NCBI GenBank assembly: GCA_963638105.1
Contig: CAVHPP010000021.1
Span: forward strand, 1-35,103
DNA from: CAG-217 sp963638105
Lineage (GTDB): Bacteria > Bacillota > Clostridia > Oscillospirales > Acutalibacteraceae
Direction of reading: 5' to 3'
DNA: 35,103 nt
Positions 8,471 to 16,193 of this stretch are shown here, one piece after another. A model generated the notes under the pieces. That model had not been told where the DNA came from and ran no database searches. It was given only the letters and a program-made list of their open reading frames with translations. Positions within the stretch are counted from its first letter, which is position 1. Every line of letters begins with the position of its first letter. A program made the translations under genes and the position numbers.

Positions 8471-9868
8471 ATGAAAGATACAAAAGTAAAATCGGATCAA
8501 AAACAGAAGAGCGCCACCATGTTGATGACCGAGGGCAAAATCTGGAAACAGCTATTGGTGTTTGCCGTGCCGTTGATTCTTGGTAATCTGCTGCAGCAGA
8601 TGTACAACGCAGTGGACTCCATTATCGTAGGCAACTACGTAGGCAGCAATGCGCTGGCCGCCGTTGGCTCCAGCAATGCACTCATTAACCTGCTGATTGC
8701 CTTTGCCCAAGGGGCGTCCGTGGGCGCCGGCGTAGTGATCTCCCAGTTCTTAGGTGCAGGCGACACCAAGCGGGTGCACCGGGCAGTCCACACGGCAGCC
8801 ACCATTGCCCTGCTGCTGGGCGTGGTGCTCACCGGGGCGGGCATTGCCCTGAGCCGGGTGCTGCTGGCAGCCATGGATACCCCGGACGCTGTGCTGAACG
8901 ACTCGGTGCTGTACCTGCGCATTTACGCCGGCGGCTTTCTCTTTAATGTGGTGTACAATATGGCCACCGGTATTCTGAATGCCGCCGGCAATTCCCGCCG
9001 CCCGCTGCTGTACCTGGGCGCCGCCTCCGTGACCAACATTGTACTGGATTTGGTGCTCATTGAGGGGTGCAAAATGGGCGTAGCCGGTGCCGCTGTGGCA
9101 ACCGATGTGAGCCAGCTGATCTCCTGCCTGCTGGCAGTAAGCTACCTGCTGCGGGTAAAGTCCGATTACAGAATTCGGGTAAAGAACCTGTGCCTGGACG
9201 GCGATATGGCCAGGCGCATTGTCCGCGTGGGGCTGCCCACCGGCGTACAAAATATGGTCATCAGCTTCTCCAATGTGCTGGTGCAAACCAGTGTTAACCA
9301 CTACGGCGCTATGGCCATGGCCGGATTCACCGCCTACTTAAAGGTGGACGGCTTTAACATATTGCCGGTGCTGAGTATCAGCATGGCAGTGACCACCTTC
9401 GTGGGTCAAAACTACGGTGCAGGAAATCTAAAGCGGGTCAAAAGCGGAATGTGGACCGCCCTGCTGATGAGCACCGTTTATACCATACTGACCGGCGCGC
9501 TGCTGCTGGCGTTCTCCCACCCGGTAATGCGGCTGTTCACCTCAGACAGCGCCGCCATTCATTACGGTGTGCTGGCAATGAAATACTTTTGCCCCTACTA
9601 TGTGCTGCTGGGTGCGCTGAATGTGCTGGCAGGCACTGTGCGCGGCACCGGCAAGAGCATACCGCCCATGCTCATTCTGCTGTTTTCCATGTGCATCTTC
9701 CGCATCCTTTGGATCCAGCTGGCAGTGCCCCATTATGACAACATCGACGGCGTGTTTATCCTCTACCCCATCTCCTGGGTAATCGGCGTAGTGCTGATGG
9801 CGCTGTACACTTGGAAAGGTCACTGGCTACACTACGGCAACGAAAATGAGAGAGCAAAGAAAGCATAA
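8471..9868 (+). CDS. MATE-family efflux transporter
   Basis: The 465-aa protein has about 12 hydrophobic helices in two homologous halves, typical of the multidrug and toxic compound extrusion family. Recognisable pieces are PLILGNLLQQMYNAVDSIIV (about 37-56), FAQGASVGAGVVISQFLGAG, and the second-half equivalent SISMAVTTFVGQNYGAG. It exports cationic or small organic compounds using a Na+ or H+ gradient. Substrates cannot be predicted. The start at 8471 follows a weak GTGAGG site. It is monocistronic, between its own promoter and a shared convergent terminator. Confidence 0.93.
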   Translation: MKDTKVKSDQKQKSATMLMTEGKIWKQLLVFAVPLILGNLLQQMYNAVDSIIVGNYVGSNALAAVGSSNALINLLIAFAQGASVGAGVVISQFLGAGDTKRVHRAVHTAATIALLLGVVLTGAGIALSRVLLAAMDTPDAVLNDSVLYLRIYAGGFLFNVVYNMATGILNAAGNSRRPLLYLGAASVTNIVLDLVLIEGCKMGVAGAAVATDVSQLISCLLAVSYLLRVKSDYRIRVKNLCLDGDMARRIVRVGLPTGVQNMVISFSNVLVQTSVNHYGAMAMAGFTAYLKVDGFNILPVLSISMAVTTFVGQNYGAGNLKRVKSGMWTALLMSTVYTILTGALLLAFSHPVMRLFTSDSAAIHYGVLAMKYFCPYYVLLGALNVLAGTVRGTGKSIPPMLILLFSMCIFRILWIQLAVPHYDNIDGVFILYPISWVIGVVLMALYTWKGHWLHYGNENERAKKA

Positions 9869-9870
9869 CA

Positions 9871-9919
9871 AAAAAACAAAACAGCGGTTGCAAGTTTATG
9901 CCTGCAACCGCTGTTTTTT
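9871..9919. terminator. Bidirectional terminator, MATE / cation ATPase
   Basis: ACAGCGGTTGCA (9881-9892) and TGCAACCGCTGT (9903-9914) form a perfect 12-bp stem, with T runs on both strands, between two convergent genes. Confidence 0.9.
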
Positions 9920-9928
9920 CAATTATTA

Positions 9929-11800
9929 TTAAATTTTCAGTGCGCGGGTGGCGTTGAGCACCGCCAGTACCATCACGCCCACATCGGCAAAAATCGCCAG
10001 CCACATACCGGCAATACCCAGAGCGCCCAGCACCAGGCAAACAGCCTTCACCGCCAGGGCAAACACGATATTTTGCCGCACGATTTGTAAGGTGTGGCGC
10101 GAGATCTTCATGGCCAGCGCAATCTTAGACGGATCATCGTCCATCAACACCACATCCGCTGCCTCAATGGCAGCGTCCGAGCCAAGGGCACCCATCGCGA
10201 TCCCCACATCGGCGCGGGACAGCACCGGTGCGTCGTTGATCCCGTCGCCTACAAAGGCCAGGTTCTCCTTGGGGCCTTTCTCTGCCAACAGCTTTTCCAC
10301 CTGCTCCACCTTATCACTGGGCAATAGCTCGCTTTCCACCCGATCCATACTGATCTCCGCAGCCACCCGATCTGCCGCAGCCTTTGCGTCGCCGGTAAGC
10401 ATAACGGTCATTTTCACGCCGTTCTCCTTGAGGGCAGCCATCGCTGCCTTGGCGTTGGGCTTCACCACATCAGAAATGACAATGCAGCCGATATACTTGC
10501 CATCCGCCGCTACATACACGGTTGTGCCGTCCGTACGCGCACCGGGCAGGGCAGCGCCGATCTTTGCCATCAGCTTGGCGTTACCGACAGCTACCGGATG
10601 GCCGTCCACCAACGCCTGCACGCCGTGACCGGCGATCTCCTGAATATCGCTGACCCGCTCCCCTTGCAGGGGCTGACCGTAAGCATCTTTCAGGCTTTGA
10701 CTGATGGGGTGATGAGAGCCACTCTCCGCATAGGCCGCCAGACCCAGCAACACCTTTTTATCCACCCCCGGCGCCGGGTACACACCGGTCACCTGGAACA
10801 CCCCTTTGGTCAGGGTGCCGGTTTTGTCACATACAATATATTTGGTGTCTGCCAAAGCTTCCAAGTAGTTGGAGCCTTTCACCAAAATACCGTTTTTAGA
10901 AGCGCAGCCGATACCGCCGAAGAAGCTTAGCGGAATGGAGATCACCAGCGCGCAGGGGCAGCTGATGACCAGGAAGGTCAGTGCTCTTGTGATCCACGCG
11001 GCCCACATGGCCGGATGACCTGCCAACAGGCGGATCAACGGCGGCAGCACTGCCAGCGCCAATGCACTGTAACACACGGCGGGGGTATAGTACCGGGCGA
11101 ACTTGGTGATGAAATTCTCTGACTTGGACTTTTTCATGGCAGAATTCTCCACCAAATCCAAGATTTTAGACACGGTAGACTCGCCGAACGCCTTGGTGGT
11201 GCGCACCGTAATGCGCCCGCTCATATTGATGCAGCCGCTAATCACATCGTCGCCCTTCTTGGCATCCCGTGGCACGCTCTCGCCGGTAAGCGCACCGGTG
11301 TTCAGCGTTGTATTACCCTCTACGATCACACCGTCAATGGGTACCTTTTCGCCGGGATCCACCACAATCTCCGTGCCCACTTCCACATCGTCCGGGTCCA
11401 CCTGTTGCAGCTTGCCGTCTACCGTCACGTTGGCATAGTCCGGGCGAATATCCATCAGGGCGGCAATGTTCTTGCGGCTTTTGCCCACTGCCACGCTCTG
11501 GAACAGCTCGCCGATCTGGTAAAACAGCATAACGGCCACGCCCTCTTTGAAGTCTTGTAAGCAAAGAGCGCCCACCGTGGCTACTGCCATTAAGAAATTC
11601 TCATCAAACACATGGCGGTTTTTGATCCCCTTAAGCGCCTTCCAAAGTATATCATAGCCGATCACAAAGTACGGCACCAAATACAGAACAATCACTGCCC
11701 ACTGTGGCAGCAGGGCCGATTTATCCAGCAGGATCACCCCTGCCAGCAGCACCAGCGCAACAATAATGCGCGCCAATACTTTCTTTTGCTTCTTGCTCAT
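9929..11800 (-). CDS. Heavy-metal P1B-2 type ATPase (Zn/Cd/Pb exporter)
   Basis: The 623-aa membrane pump exports divalent soft metals using ATP. It shows TGES (172-175), the CPC metal site (281-283), DKTGT with the phosphorylated D325, the HP motif (H364-P365) and GDGIND (518-523). The N-x7-K pattern in helix 7 (N577, K585) and DVG in helix 8 (D606) are P1B-2 hallmarks, so Zn/Cd/Pb is favoured over Cu. There is no N-terminal HMA domain; this is supplied by the separate gene 23 nt upstream. Candidate starts are TTG 11815, ATG 11806 and ATG 11800. GGGAGAG (11813-11807) is 6 nt from 11800, the best spacing. It is co-transcribed with the HMA gene from a near-ideal promoter. Confidence 0.95.
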   Translation of the reverse strand: MSKKQKKVLARIIVALVLLAGVILLDKSALLPQWAVIVLYLVPYFVIGYDILWKALKGIKNRHVFDENFLMAVATVGALCLQDFKEGVAVMLFYQIGELFQSVAVGKSRKNIAALMDIRPDYANVTVDGKLQQVDPDDVEVGTEIVVDPGEKVPIDGVIVEGNTTLNTGALTGESVPRDAKKGDDVISGCINMSGRITVRTTKAFGESTVSKILDLVENSAMKKSKSENFITKFARYYTPAVCYSALALAVLPPLIRLLAGHPAMWAAWITRALTFLVISCPCALVISIPLSFFGGIGCASKNGILVKGSNYLEALADTKYIVCDKTGTLTKGVFQVTGVYPAPGVDKKVLLGLAAYAESGSHHPISQSLKDAYGQPLQGERVSDIQEIAGHGVQALVDGHPVAVGNAKLMAKIGAALPGARTDGTTVYVAADGKYIGCIVISDVVKPNAKAAMAALKENGVKMTVMLTGDAKAAADRVAAEISMDRVESELLPSDKVEQVEKLLAEKGPKENLAFVGDGINDAPVLSRADVGIAMGALGSDAAIEAADVVLMDDDPSKIALAMKISRHTLQIVRQNIVFALAVKAVCLVLGALGIAGMWLAIFADVGVMVLAVLNATRALKI

Positions 11801-11823
11801 ACCCATCTCTCCCAAGTGCAGGT

Positions 11824-12042
11824 TTACAGAAAGATCTCGCAGTCGCTCTCTACCCGCTTACAATTTTTTCTGGCGGCAGCCATCACCGCGTCCACATCCG
11901 CACCTTCTTCAAATTCCACTTTCAACTTTAAGGTCATAAAACTCAGGGCAGCGTTTTGCACACCGGGGGTCTTTTTCACAGCGTCTTCCATCTTGGCAGC
12001 ACAATTGGCACAATCCACGTCCACATTATAAATCTTTTTCAT
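11824..12042 (-). CDS. Stand-alone heavy-metal-associated (HMA) domain protein
   Basis: This 72-aa protein is one ferredoxin-like HMA domain. It has the metal loop DCANC (C11, C14) and the typical spacing to KVEFEEGADV. It probably carries metal to, or regulates, the ATPase encoded 23 nt downstream, replacing the domain that is usually fused to the pump. GGAG at 12053-12050 is 7 nt from the ATG at 12042; another ATG at 12048 is too close. CopZ-like chaperones look similar, but the partner pump has Zn/Cd features, and the acidic stretch and DC before the CxxC also fit Zn/Cd domains. Additional Cys at 61 and 68 near the C-terminus are uncommon and might give extra ligands. Confidence 0.88.
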   Translation of the reverse strand: MKKIYNVDVDCANCAAKMEDAVKKTPGVQNAALSFMTLKLKVEFEEGADVDAVMAAARKNCKRVESDCEIFL

Positions 12043-12092
12043 AACCATTCTCCAATGCAAAATGTTTGTTTTGTTGTTTTGAACAGAACAAC

Positions 12093-12112
12093 ATATTCTC
12101 ATCTGTTCATAT
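12093..12112 (-). promoter_or_regulatory. Candidate ArsR/SmtB-type operator
   Basis: Reading the minus strand, ATATGAACA, GA, TGAGAATAT resembles the 12-2-12 metalloregulator operator (ATATGAACA-nn-TGTTCATAT); six of nine pairs are symmetric. It begins 3 nt past the -10 box, so a bound repressor would block transcription. No ArsR gene is in the window. Another arm pair, GAACAG (12081-12086) and CTGTTC (12103-12108), overlaps it. Confidence 0.45.
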
Positions 12113-12115
12113 GTC

Positions 12116-12144
12116 ATTATATTCAACCGGATAGAGAATGTCAA
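12116..12144 (-). promoter_or_regulatory. Perfect consensus promoter for HMA-ATPase operon
   Basis: TTGACA (12144-12139), a 17-nt spacer and TATAAT (12121-12116) on the minus strand: all 12 consensus positions match. Such a strong promoter usually needs a repressor, fitting the adjacent operator. Confidence 0.9.
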
Positions 12145-12224
12145 TAGGTTTCTAAAAAAAGGCGTAAAAAATAGGCAGTGCGCCCCTTTTGCCCAGCAAC
12201 CGGGTACACCACCTCATAACAGAC

Positions 12225-12256
12225 AGAAAAAACCGCCCTGCCGAAACAGGACGGTT
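12225..12256 (-). terminator. Terminator of MarR gene
   Basis: AACCG-C-CCTG (12231-12240) pairs with CAGG-A-CGGTT (12247-12256) with one mismatch and is followed on the minus strand by six T. It lies 15 nt after the MarR stop. Confidence 0.8.
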
Positions 12257-12271
12257 CAAGTTTATGAAAGA

Positions 12272-12751
12272 TTACATATCGGCAATGTTTGCCTGCACAA
12301 TTTCCAGAATCCGATCCAGATCCTGCATATCAGCCTCGTTCAAGCCGGCATACATGGTCTCGATCATTTCTTTCTCTTTGGCATGGAAATCAGCGATCAC
12401 AGGCTTTGCTTTCTCGGTAAGGGCAATACAAACAGCGCGACGATCCTGCACATTACGCTCAACGGTCACATAGCCCTGCTGACGCAGCTGCTCTACGCAA
12501 CGGCTAATCATACCCTTGGAGTACTCCGTATCAAAGCTCACATCGCGCACGGCCTGCGGCGTCTTGGATTGATCCAGGCACAGCAGGATCTCAACCATGC
12601 ATCTGGACACTTTTGCCTTTTCTTCGCCTTTTACAGCCACAGCGGCTGCGGCCTCCAGGCCTACGGCCTCAGCCAGCTTCTTGCGCTTTTTGGAAACAGC
12701 TTTGGAGGTTTGAATGAACTTGCTACCGAATGCAGTCATTTTTTTGCTCAT
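12272..12751 (-). CDS. MarR-family transcriptional regulator
   Basis: The 159-aa protein has a winged helix with recognition region STEP-like FDTEYSKGMISRCVEQLRQQ (about 94-113) and the wing VERNVQDRRAVCIALTEKAK, the diagnostic MarR D-x-R motif. An unusually basic N-terminus (SKAVSKKRKKLAE) and Ala-rich stretch precede the fold. It is a dimeric repressor or activator responding to a small molecule; the ligand is unknown. An AAAGGAC site lies about 9 nt before the ATG. It stands alone between its own promoter and terminator, so its targets could include itself, the metal operon or the HdeD-like gene, but nothing in the sequence decides this. Confidence 0.88.
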   Translation of the reverse strand: MSKKMTAFGSKFIQTSKAVSKKRKKLAEAVGLEAAAAVAVKGEEKAKVSRCMVEILLCLDQSKTPQAVRDVSFDTEYSKGMISRCVEQLRQQGYVTVERNVQDRRAVCIALTEKAKPVIADFHAKEKEMIETMYAGLNEADMQDLDRILEIVQANIADM

Positions 12752-12789
12752 AATGAAGTCCTTTCTGCTTCACCCTCTTCTCGTCTATA

Positions 12790-12818
12790 AATATACTATA
12801 AAACAAAATCCTTGTCAA
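12790..12818 (-). promoter_or_regulatory. Promoter of MarR gene
   Basis: TTGACA (12818-12813), 17-nt spacer, TATATT (12795-12790) on the minus strand. AT-rich near-palindromic sequence overlaps the -10 and could be an autoregulatory site. Confidence 0.75.
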
Positions 12819-12851
12819 GCAGAAAAACAGAAAATCGTATGCATTTATTGA

Positions 12852-13463
12852 TTATTTTACACTTTCGTCCTGATCATCCAATACCCGGGCGTTTTCGTCA
12901 ATGATGGGCGCAACGCGGTTGACTGCATCCTCCACAGAGCGGCCTACCTTGCGCAGCTGTACATAGCCCACGGCTTCCATTACCGCATACAGCAGCAGCG
13001 CCACGCCCAGCATTCTGGCCAGCGCCAAGGCGGTATGAAAAGGATTGACCATACACACGATCCCTAAAATGACGGACACCACCGTCAGCGCCAGATTGAC
13101 GCCCCAACCGGGCTGCAGCCGCATTTCCCGCCGCAGAGCGATCACCAAACCGATGACTCCGCCGCAAAAGATAGATGCGCCGAACAGGAATTCCACCAAT
13201 GTAAGAATACTCTGGTACTTGGCACAGACGATCACGCCGCACACCATGGAAATCAACCCCGCAGACAGCACCACCGGGCCGACAATTTTGCGAAAATACT
13301 GCACCACCCCAACAGCGCCCATAATCAACAAAGCGCCGCCAAAGGCCAGGCTGATATAGCGAATACTGGCTGCCGGAAAAATCAGCAGTGCCAGTCCGCA
13401 CAACGCGGAAACAATGATACTGACAATGGAATAAGAACGGAATTTCTCAAACAATTCGCCCAT
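12852..13463 (-). CDS. HdeD/DUF308-family membrane protein
   Basis: The 203-aa protein has about six hydrophobic helices (from SIVSIIVSALCGLALLIF near residue 12 to about residue 170) and an acidic cytoplasmic tail rich in Asp/Glu. This is the HdeD-like DUF308 pattern with repeated two-helix units. In enterobacteria HdeD is linked to acid resistance, but the role in Firmicutes is unknown. The frame runs further upstream to 13724; GGAGGGATC 5' of the ATG at 13463 and the promoter at 13510-13538 fix the shorter start. It is monocistronic. Confidence 0.8.
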   Translation of the reverse strand: MGELFEKFRSYSIVSIIVSALCGLALLIFPAASIRYISLAFGGALLIMGAVGVVQYFRKIVGPVVLSAGLISMVCGVIVCAKYQSILTLVEFLFGASIFCGGVIGLVIALRREMRLQPGWGVNLALTVVSVILGIVCMVNPFHTALALARMLGVALLLYAVMEAVGYVQLRKVGRSVEDAVNRVAPIIDENARVLDDQDESVK

Positions 13464-13509
13464 CGTGATCCCTCCAATAGAAGTGATTGCCCTTACCAGA
13501 CATACCTCA

Positions 13510-13538
13510 TTTATAGCACCAAACGGCCGCTTTGTCAA
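13510..13538 (-). promoter_or_regulatory. Promoter of HdeD-like gene
   Basis: TTGACA (13538-13533), 17-nt spacer, TATAAA (13515-13510) on the minus strand. A TTGTC / GACAA inverted repeat with 8-nt centre overlaps the -35. Confidence 0.75.
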
Positions 13539-13590
13539 ATCATAGACAAGCTGCCCCTTTTCAGTATACCAACGGAGCCGAAAATCATAC

Positions 13591-13618
13591 AAAACAGCCC
13601 CCGGCGTACCGAGGGCTG
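13591..13618 (-). terminator. Terminator of EF-G-like gene
   Basis: CAGCCC (13595-13600) pairs with GGGCTG (13613-13618), with an inner CGG/CCG, followed on the minus strand by TTTTG. It lies 18 nt after the EF-G-like stop. Confidence 0.75.
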
Positions 13619-13635
13619 CCCTTATAGAATATGTA

Positions 13636-15690
13636 TTATAACTGACTGGCCTCTGCCTTGATCTTTTGGGCAATGTGCTCCGGGCACCGATCATAGCGGG
13701 CAAAGGCGGTGGTAAAGGAACCACGACCCTGGGTCATTTGGCGCATGGCGGTGGAGAAGGTAGACATCTCCGACTCCGGCACCTCTGCCAAGATCTCCTG
13801 GCTGCCGTCCCCGGAAGGGGTCATACCCAGCACGCGCCCGCGGCGCTTGTTAATATCACCGATCACATCGCCCATAGCCTCATCGTTCACCGTTGCGGTC
13901 ACCGTCAGGATCGGCTCCAGCAGCACCGGCATTGCCTTAGGAATACCCTCTTTGTAGGCCAGGGAAGCAGCGGTCTTAAAGCTCATTTCGCTGGAGTCTA
14001 CCGGGTGGTAAGAGCCGTCAAACAGCGTGGCCTTTACGCCCACCATGGGATACCCGGCCAGCACGCCCTTTTGCATACTCTCTCGCAAACCCTTTTCTAC
14101 TGCCGGGAAGAAATTCTTGGGCACGGCGCCGCCCACCACACGCTCGGCGAACACCAGTTCTTCTGTATCATAAGGCTCAAATTCAATAAACACATCGCCG
14201 AATTGGCCGTGGCCGCCGGACTGCTTTTTGTGCCGCCCTTGGGCAGAGACTTTCATGGTGATGGTCTCTCGGTACGCCACACGCGGCTGCGCCAGAGTCG
14301 CCTCCACACCGAATTTGCTCTTCAGCCGGGCCATCGCCACATCCAGGTGCTGCTCGCCCAGGCCGCTGAGGATCTGCTGGTGGGTCTCGTTGTTGACGCC
14401 AAAGTGCAGGGACGGGTCCTCCTCGCACAGACGGCTGAGACCGGAAGCCACTTTCTCCTCCTCGCCTTTCTTGGCCACTTCCACAGCCATGGCATAGGTG
14501 GCGCCCGGAATATGCACACCGTCCAAGGTCACCACTTGCGCGGCGTTGCAAAGGGTATCGCCGGTGGCAAAGCCGCCCAGCTTGGTCACTGCACCAATAT
14601 CCCCGGCGGACAGTTCGCTGATGTCCGTCTGCTTGGCGCCGAATACGCTTACCAACTTGCCCATACGCTCCTCTTTGCCGGTGCGGGCGTTGTAAGCAGG
14701 GGTAGCCGGGGTAATTTTGCCGCTGATCACCTTAAAGTAAGACAGCTTGCCGATAAACGGATCCGCCACCGTCTTAAAGCAGACCGCAGCCAAGGGTCCG
14801 TTGGGATCCGGGGTCAGTTCCACCGGCTCACCGTCAGCGTCTGCCGCATACTCGCTCTTCGGCGCAGGACAAACCTCTGCCAGGAAATCCAGCAACAGAT
14901 CGCAGGCCGTCTCTGCCAAACCGCTCAGGGCAAACACCGGAATAATGGAGCCGTCCGCCACACCGGCTTTCAGCCCGCGAATCTTCTCCTCCGGGGTCAG
15001 CTCCTCACCCTCAAAATACTTTTCCATCAGTTCTTCATCGGCGGAGGCCACCGCTTCCGTAAACACGGCCTGTACCGCCTCAAAGCGGGGGGCGTCGTCC
15101 GGCCGGGCGTCACTCTCGGTGCGCTTGCCATCCGCATACGCGTAGGCCTTGCCGTCAATCATATTGTAGTAGGCAGCCACTTTGCCACCGGAAATGATGG
15201 GCACTACCACCGGGCAGGCCGCCGTGCCGAACTTGGCTACAATGCCGTTAAAACTCTTGTAGAAATCCGCACGGTCGTCGTCCATTTTGGTCGTCACCAG
15301 CACCCGCGCCATACGGCGGGAACCGGCGTTCTTAAATGCCTTTTCCGCACCAACGGCCAGTCCGCTGCGGGCAGACACCACGATCACCGCCGTCTCTGCG
15401 GCGCGCAGACCCTCAAAAGCCCCTTGTTCAAAGTCAAACAGACCGGGGGCGTCGATCAGGTTGTACTTGATGCCCTCATACTCAACGGAAGCCACGGCGC
15501 TGGCCATACTGATGTGGCGCTTTTTCTCCTCGGCGTCAAAGTCAGACACCGTGTTGCCGTCAGCCACTTTACCGGCCCGCTCCGTTGCCCCTGCCAAATG
15601 CAGCATAGCCTCCAGCAGGGTGGTTTTGCCCTTGGAGGCGTGACCTGCAAGCGCAATGTTCCGAATTTGATCAGGTGCATAAGTTTTCAT
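13636..15690 (-). CDS. EF-G-like translation GTPase (paralogue)
   Basis: The 684-aa protein has the five-domain EF-G/TetM fold. G1 is GHASKGKT (16-23), G3 is DAPG (80-83) and G4 is TKMD (134-137). Domain IV, II and V motifs follow in order (for example GRHKKQSGGHGQFGDV and the C-terminal ATVNDEAMGDVIGDINKRRG). In canonical EF-G, G3 is DTPGH with a catalytic His; here that position is Leu84, and G4 has T instead of N. This matches the divergent EF-G-like branch in Clostridia and actinobacterial FusA2, so it is probably not the main elongation factor. Its function is unknown. Start: AGAGGGA (15704-15698), 7 nt before the ATG at 15690; a longer frame to 15747 runs through the promoter. Confidence 0.88.
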   Translation of the reverse strand: MKTYAPDQIRNIALAGHASKGKTTLLEAMLHLAGATERAGKVADGNTVSDFDAEEKKRHISMASAVASVEYEGIKYNLIDAPGLFDFEQGAFEGLRAAETAVIVVSARSGLAVGAEKAFKNAGSRRMARVLVTTKMDDDRADFYKSFNGIVAKFGTAACPVVVPIISGGKVAAYYNMIDGKAYAYADGKRTESDARPDDAPRFEAVQAVFTEAVASADEELMEKYFEGEELTPEEKIRGLKAGVADGSIIPVFALSGLAETACDLLLDFLAEVCPAPKSEYAADADGEPVELTPDPNGPLAAVCFKTVADPFIGKLSYFKVISGKITPATPAYNARTGKEERMGKLVSVFGAKQTDISELSAGDIGAVTKLGGFATGDTLCNAAQVVTLDGVHIPGATYAMAVEVAKKGEEEKVASGLSRLCEEDPSLHFGVNNETHQQILSGLGEQHLDVAMARLKSKFGVEATLAQPRVAYRETITMKVSAQGRHKKQSGGHGQFGDVFIEFEPYDTEELVFAERVVGGAVPKNFFPAVEKGLRESMQKGVLAGYPMVGVKATLFDGSYHPVDSSEMSFKTAASLAYKEGIPKAMPVLLEPILTVTATVNDEAMGDVIGDINKRRGRVLGMTPSGDGSQEILAEVPESEMSTFSTAMRQMTQGRGSFTTAFARYDRCPEHIAQKIKAEASQL

Positions 15691-15728
15691 AAGTCCATCC
15701 CTCTTTAATAAGAATTGCTTTTGTGCAT

Positions 15729-15757
15729 ATTGTATAATATTTTTCAACTTCCGTCAA
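15729..15757 (-). promoter_or_regulatory. Promoter of EF-G-like gene
   Basis: TTGACG (15757-15752), 17-nt spacer, TACAAT (15734-15729) on the minus strand, leaving a leader of about 30 nt. Confidence 0.65.
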
Positions 15758-15890
15758 TGCTTTTTGCAGCCCTTTTACAAATAATTTGCAAAAAGTCAGC
15801 GCAAGGCACCCGAGTGCCCCGTACAATATATGCACGCACCCCTACCGCAGAACCTCACCGGCACCCCTAAAAAAGCAGAAATGGGCATAG
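15758..15890. other. Intergenic, no gene recognised
   Basis: There is one small hairpin (GGCAC 15805-15809 / GTGCC 15814-15818). No coding frame or known RNA was recognised. Confidence 0.5.
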
Positions 15891-15916
15891 AAATAGCCGG
15901 GCGATAACTGCCCGGC
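15891..15916 (-). terminator. Terminator of 54-aa gene
   Basis: A perfect 7-bp stem GCCGGGC (15896-15902) / GCCCGGC (15910-15916) lies 7 nt after the stop. The T tract on the minus strand is weak (TATTTCTA). Confidence 0.55.
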
Positions 15917-15923
15917 CGTTTCG

Positions 15924-16088
15924 TTAGATTGGGTTGGTGGAAATGGGAATAATACGAACAATGTCACCCACTTCGTTGCGAATGCCCACGGCAATTTGCA
16001 CAAACAACAAATCACCCTCTGACAAAGTCGCTTCAATGATTACATAATCGTCTGTTTCTACCAGATCTTTCGTATCTTCTACAATCAT
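15924..16088 (-). CDS. Small protein of 54 aa, unknown function
   Basis: The gene encodes a 54-aa acidic, soluble protein beginning MIVEDTKDLVETDDYV and ending RIIPISTNPI. It has no membrane helix, Cys pair or known motif, and alternating hydrophobic residues (YVIIEATL, LLFVQIAVGI) suggest a small beta fold. It was picked up because an ideal AAAGGAGG site (16103-16096) lies 7 nt before the ATG at 16088, with a promoter, a palindrome and a terminator of its own. Its codons resemble neither the GC-rich neighbours nor the AT-rich island strongly. I do not recognise the family. Possibilities include an autoregulated small protein or a phage- or plasmid-derived control protein. Confidence 0.7.
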   Translation of the reverse strand: MIVEDTKDLVETDDYVIIEATLSEGDLLFVQIAVGIRNEVGDIVRIIPISTNPI

Positions 16089-16100
16089 TTTCAATCCTCC

Positions 16101-16122
16101 TTTGTGTCAATTATGACACAAA
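16101..16122. promoter_or_regulatory. 22-bp operator palindrome of 54-aa gene
   Basis: TTTGTGTCA (16101-16109) and TGACACAAA (16114-16122) form perfect 9-bp arms around ATTA. The palindrome contains the -10 box and abuts the ribosome site, so a bound dimer would occlude the promoter. Confidence 0.75.
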
Positions 16123-16139
16123 GTGGATATAATTGTCAA
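16110..16139 (-). promoter_or_regulatory. Promoter of 54-aa gene
   Basis: TTGACA (16139-16134), 18-nt spacer, CATAAT (16115-16110) on the minus strand. The predicted transcript start is only about 15 nt from the start codon. Confidence 0.65.
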
Positions 16140-16193
16140 TACTTTTTGTAAATTTAGTACACACTGTCCTATAAAATTCACATTTTCAGAAAT

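Noticed and set aside
13666..15708. 680-codon plus-strand frame opposite the EF-G-like gene
   Set aside because: His/Arg/Gln-rich product typical of an antisense shadow; the minus-strand GTPase has all family motifs.
15842..16036. 64-codon minus-strand frame overlapping the 54-aa gene
   Set aside because: No ribosome site; it overlaps in another frame and crosses the terminator, while the 54-aa frame has all the expression signals.
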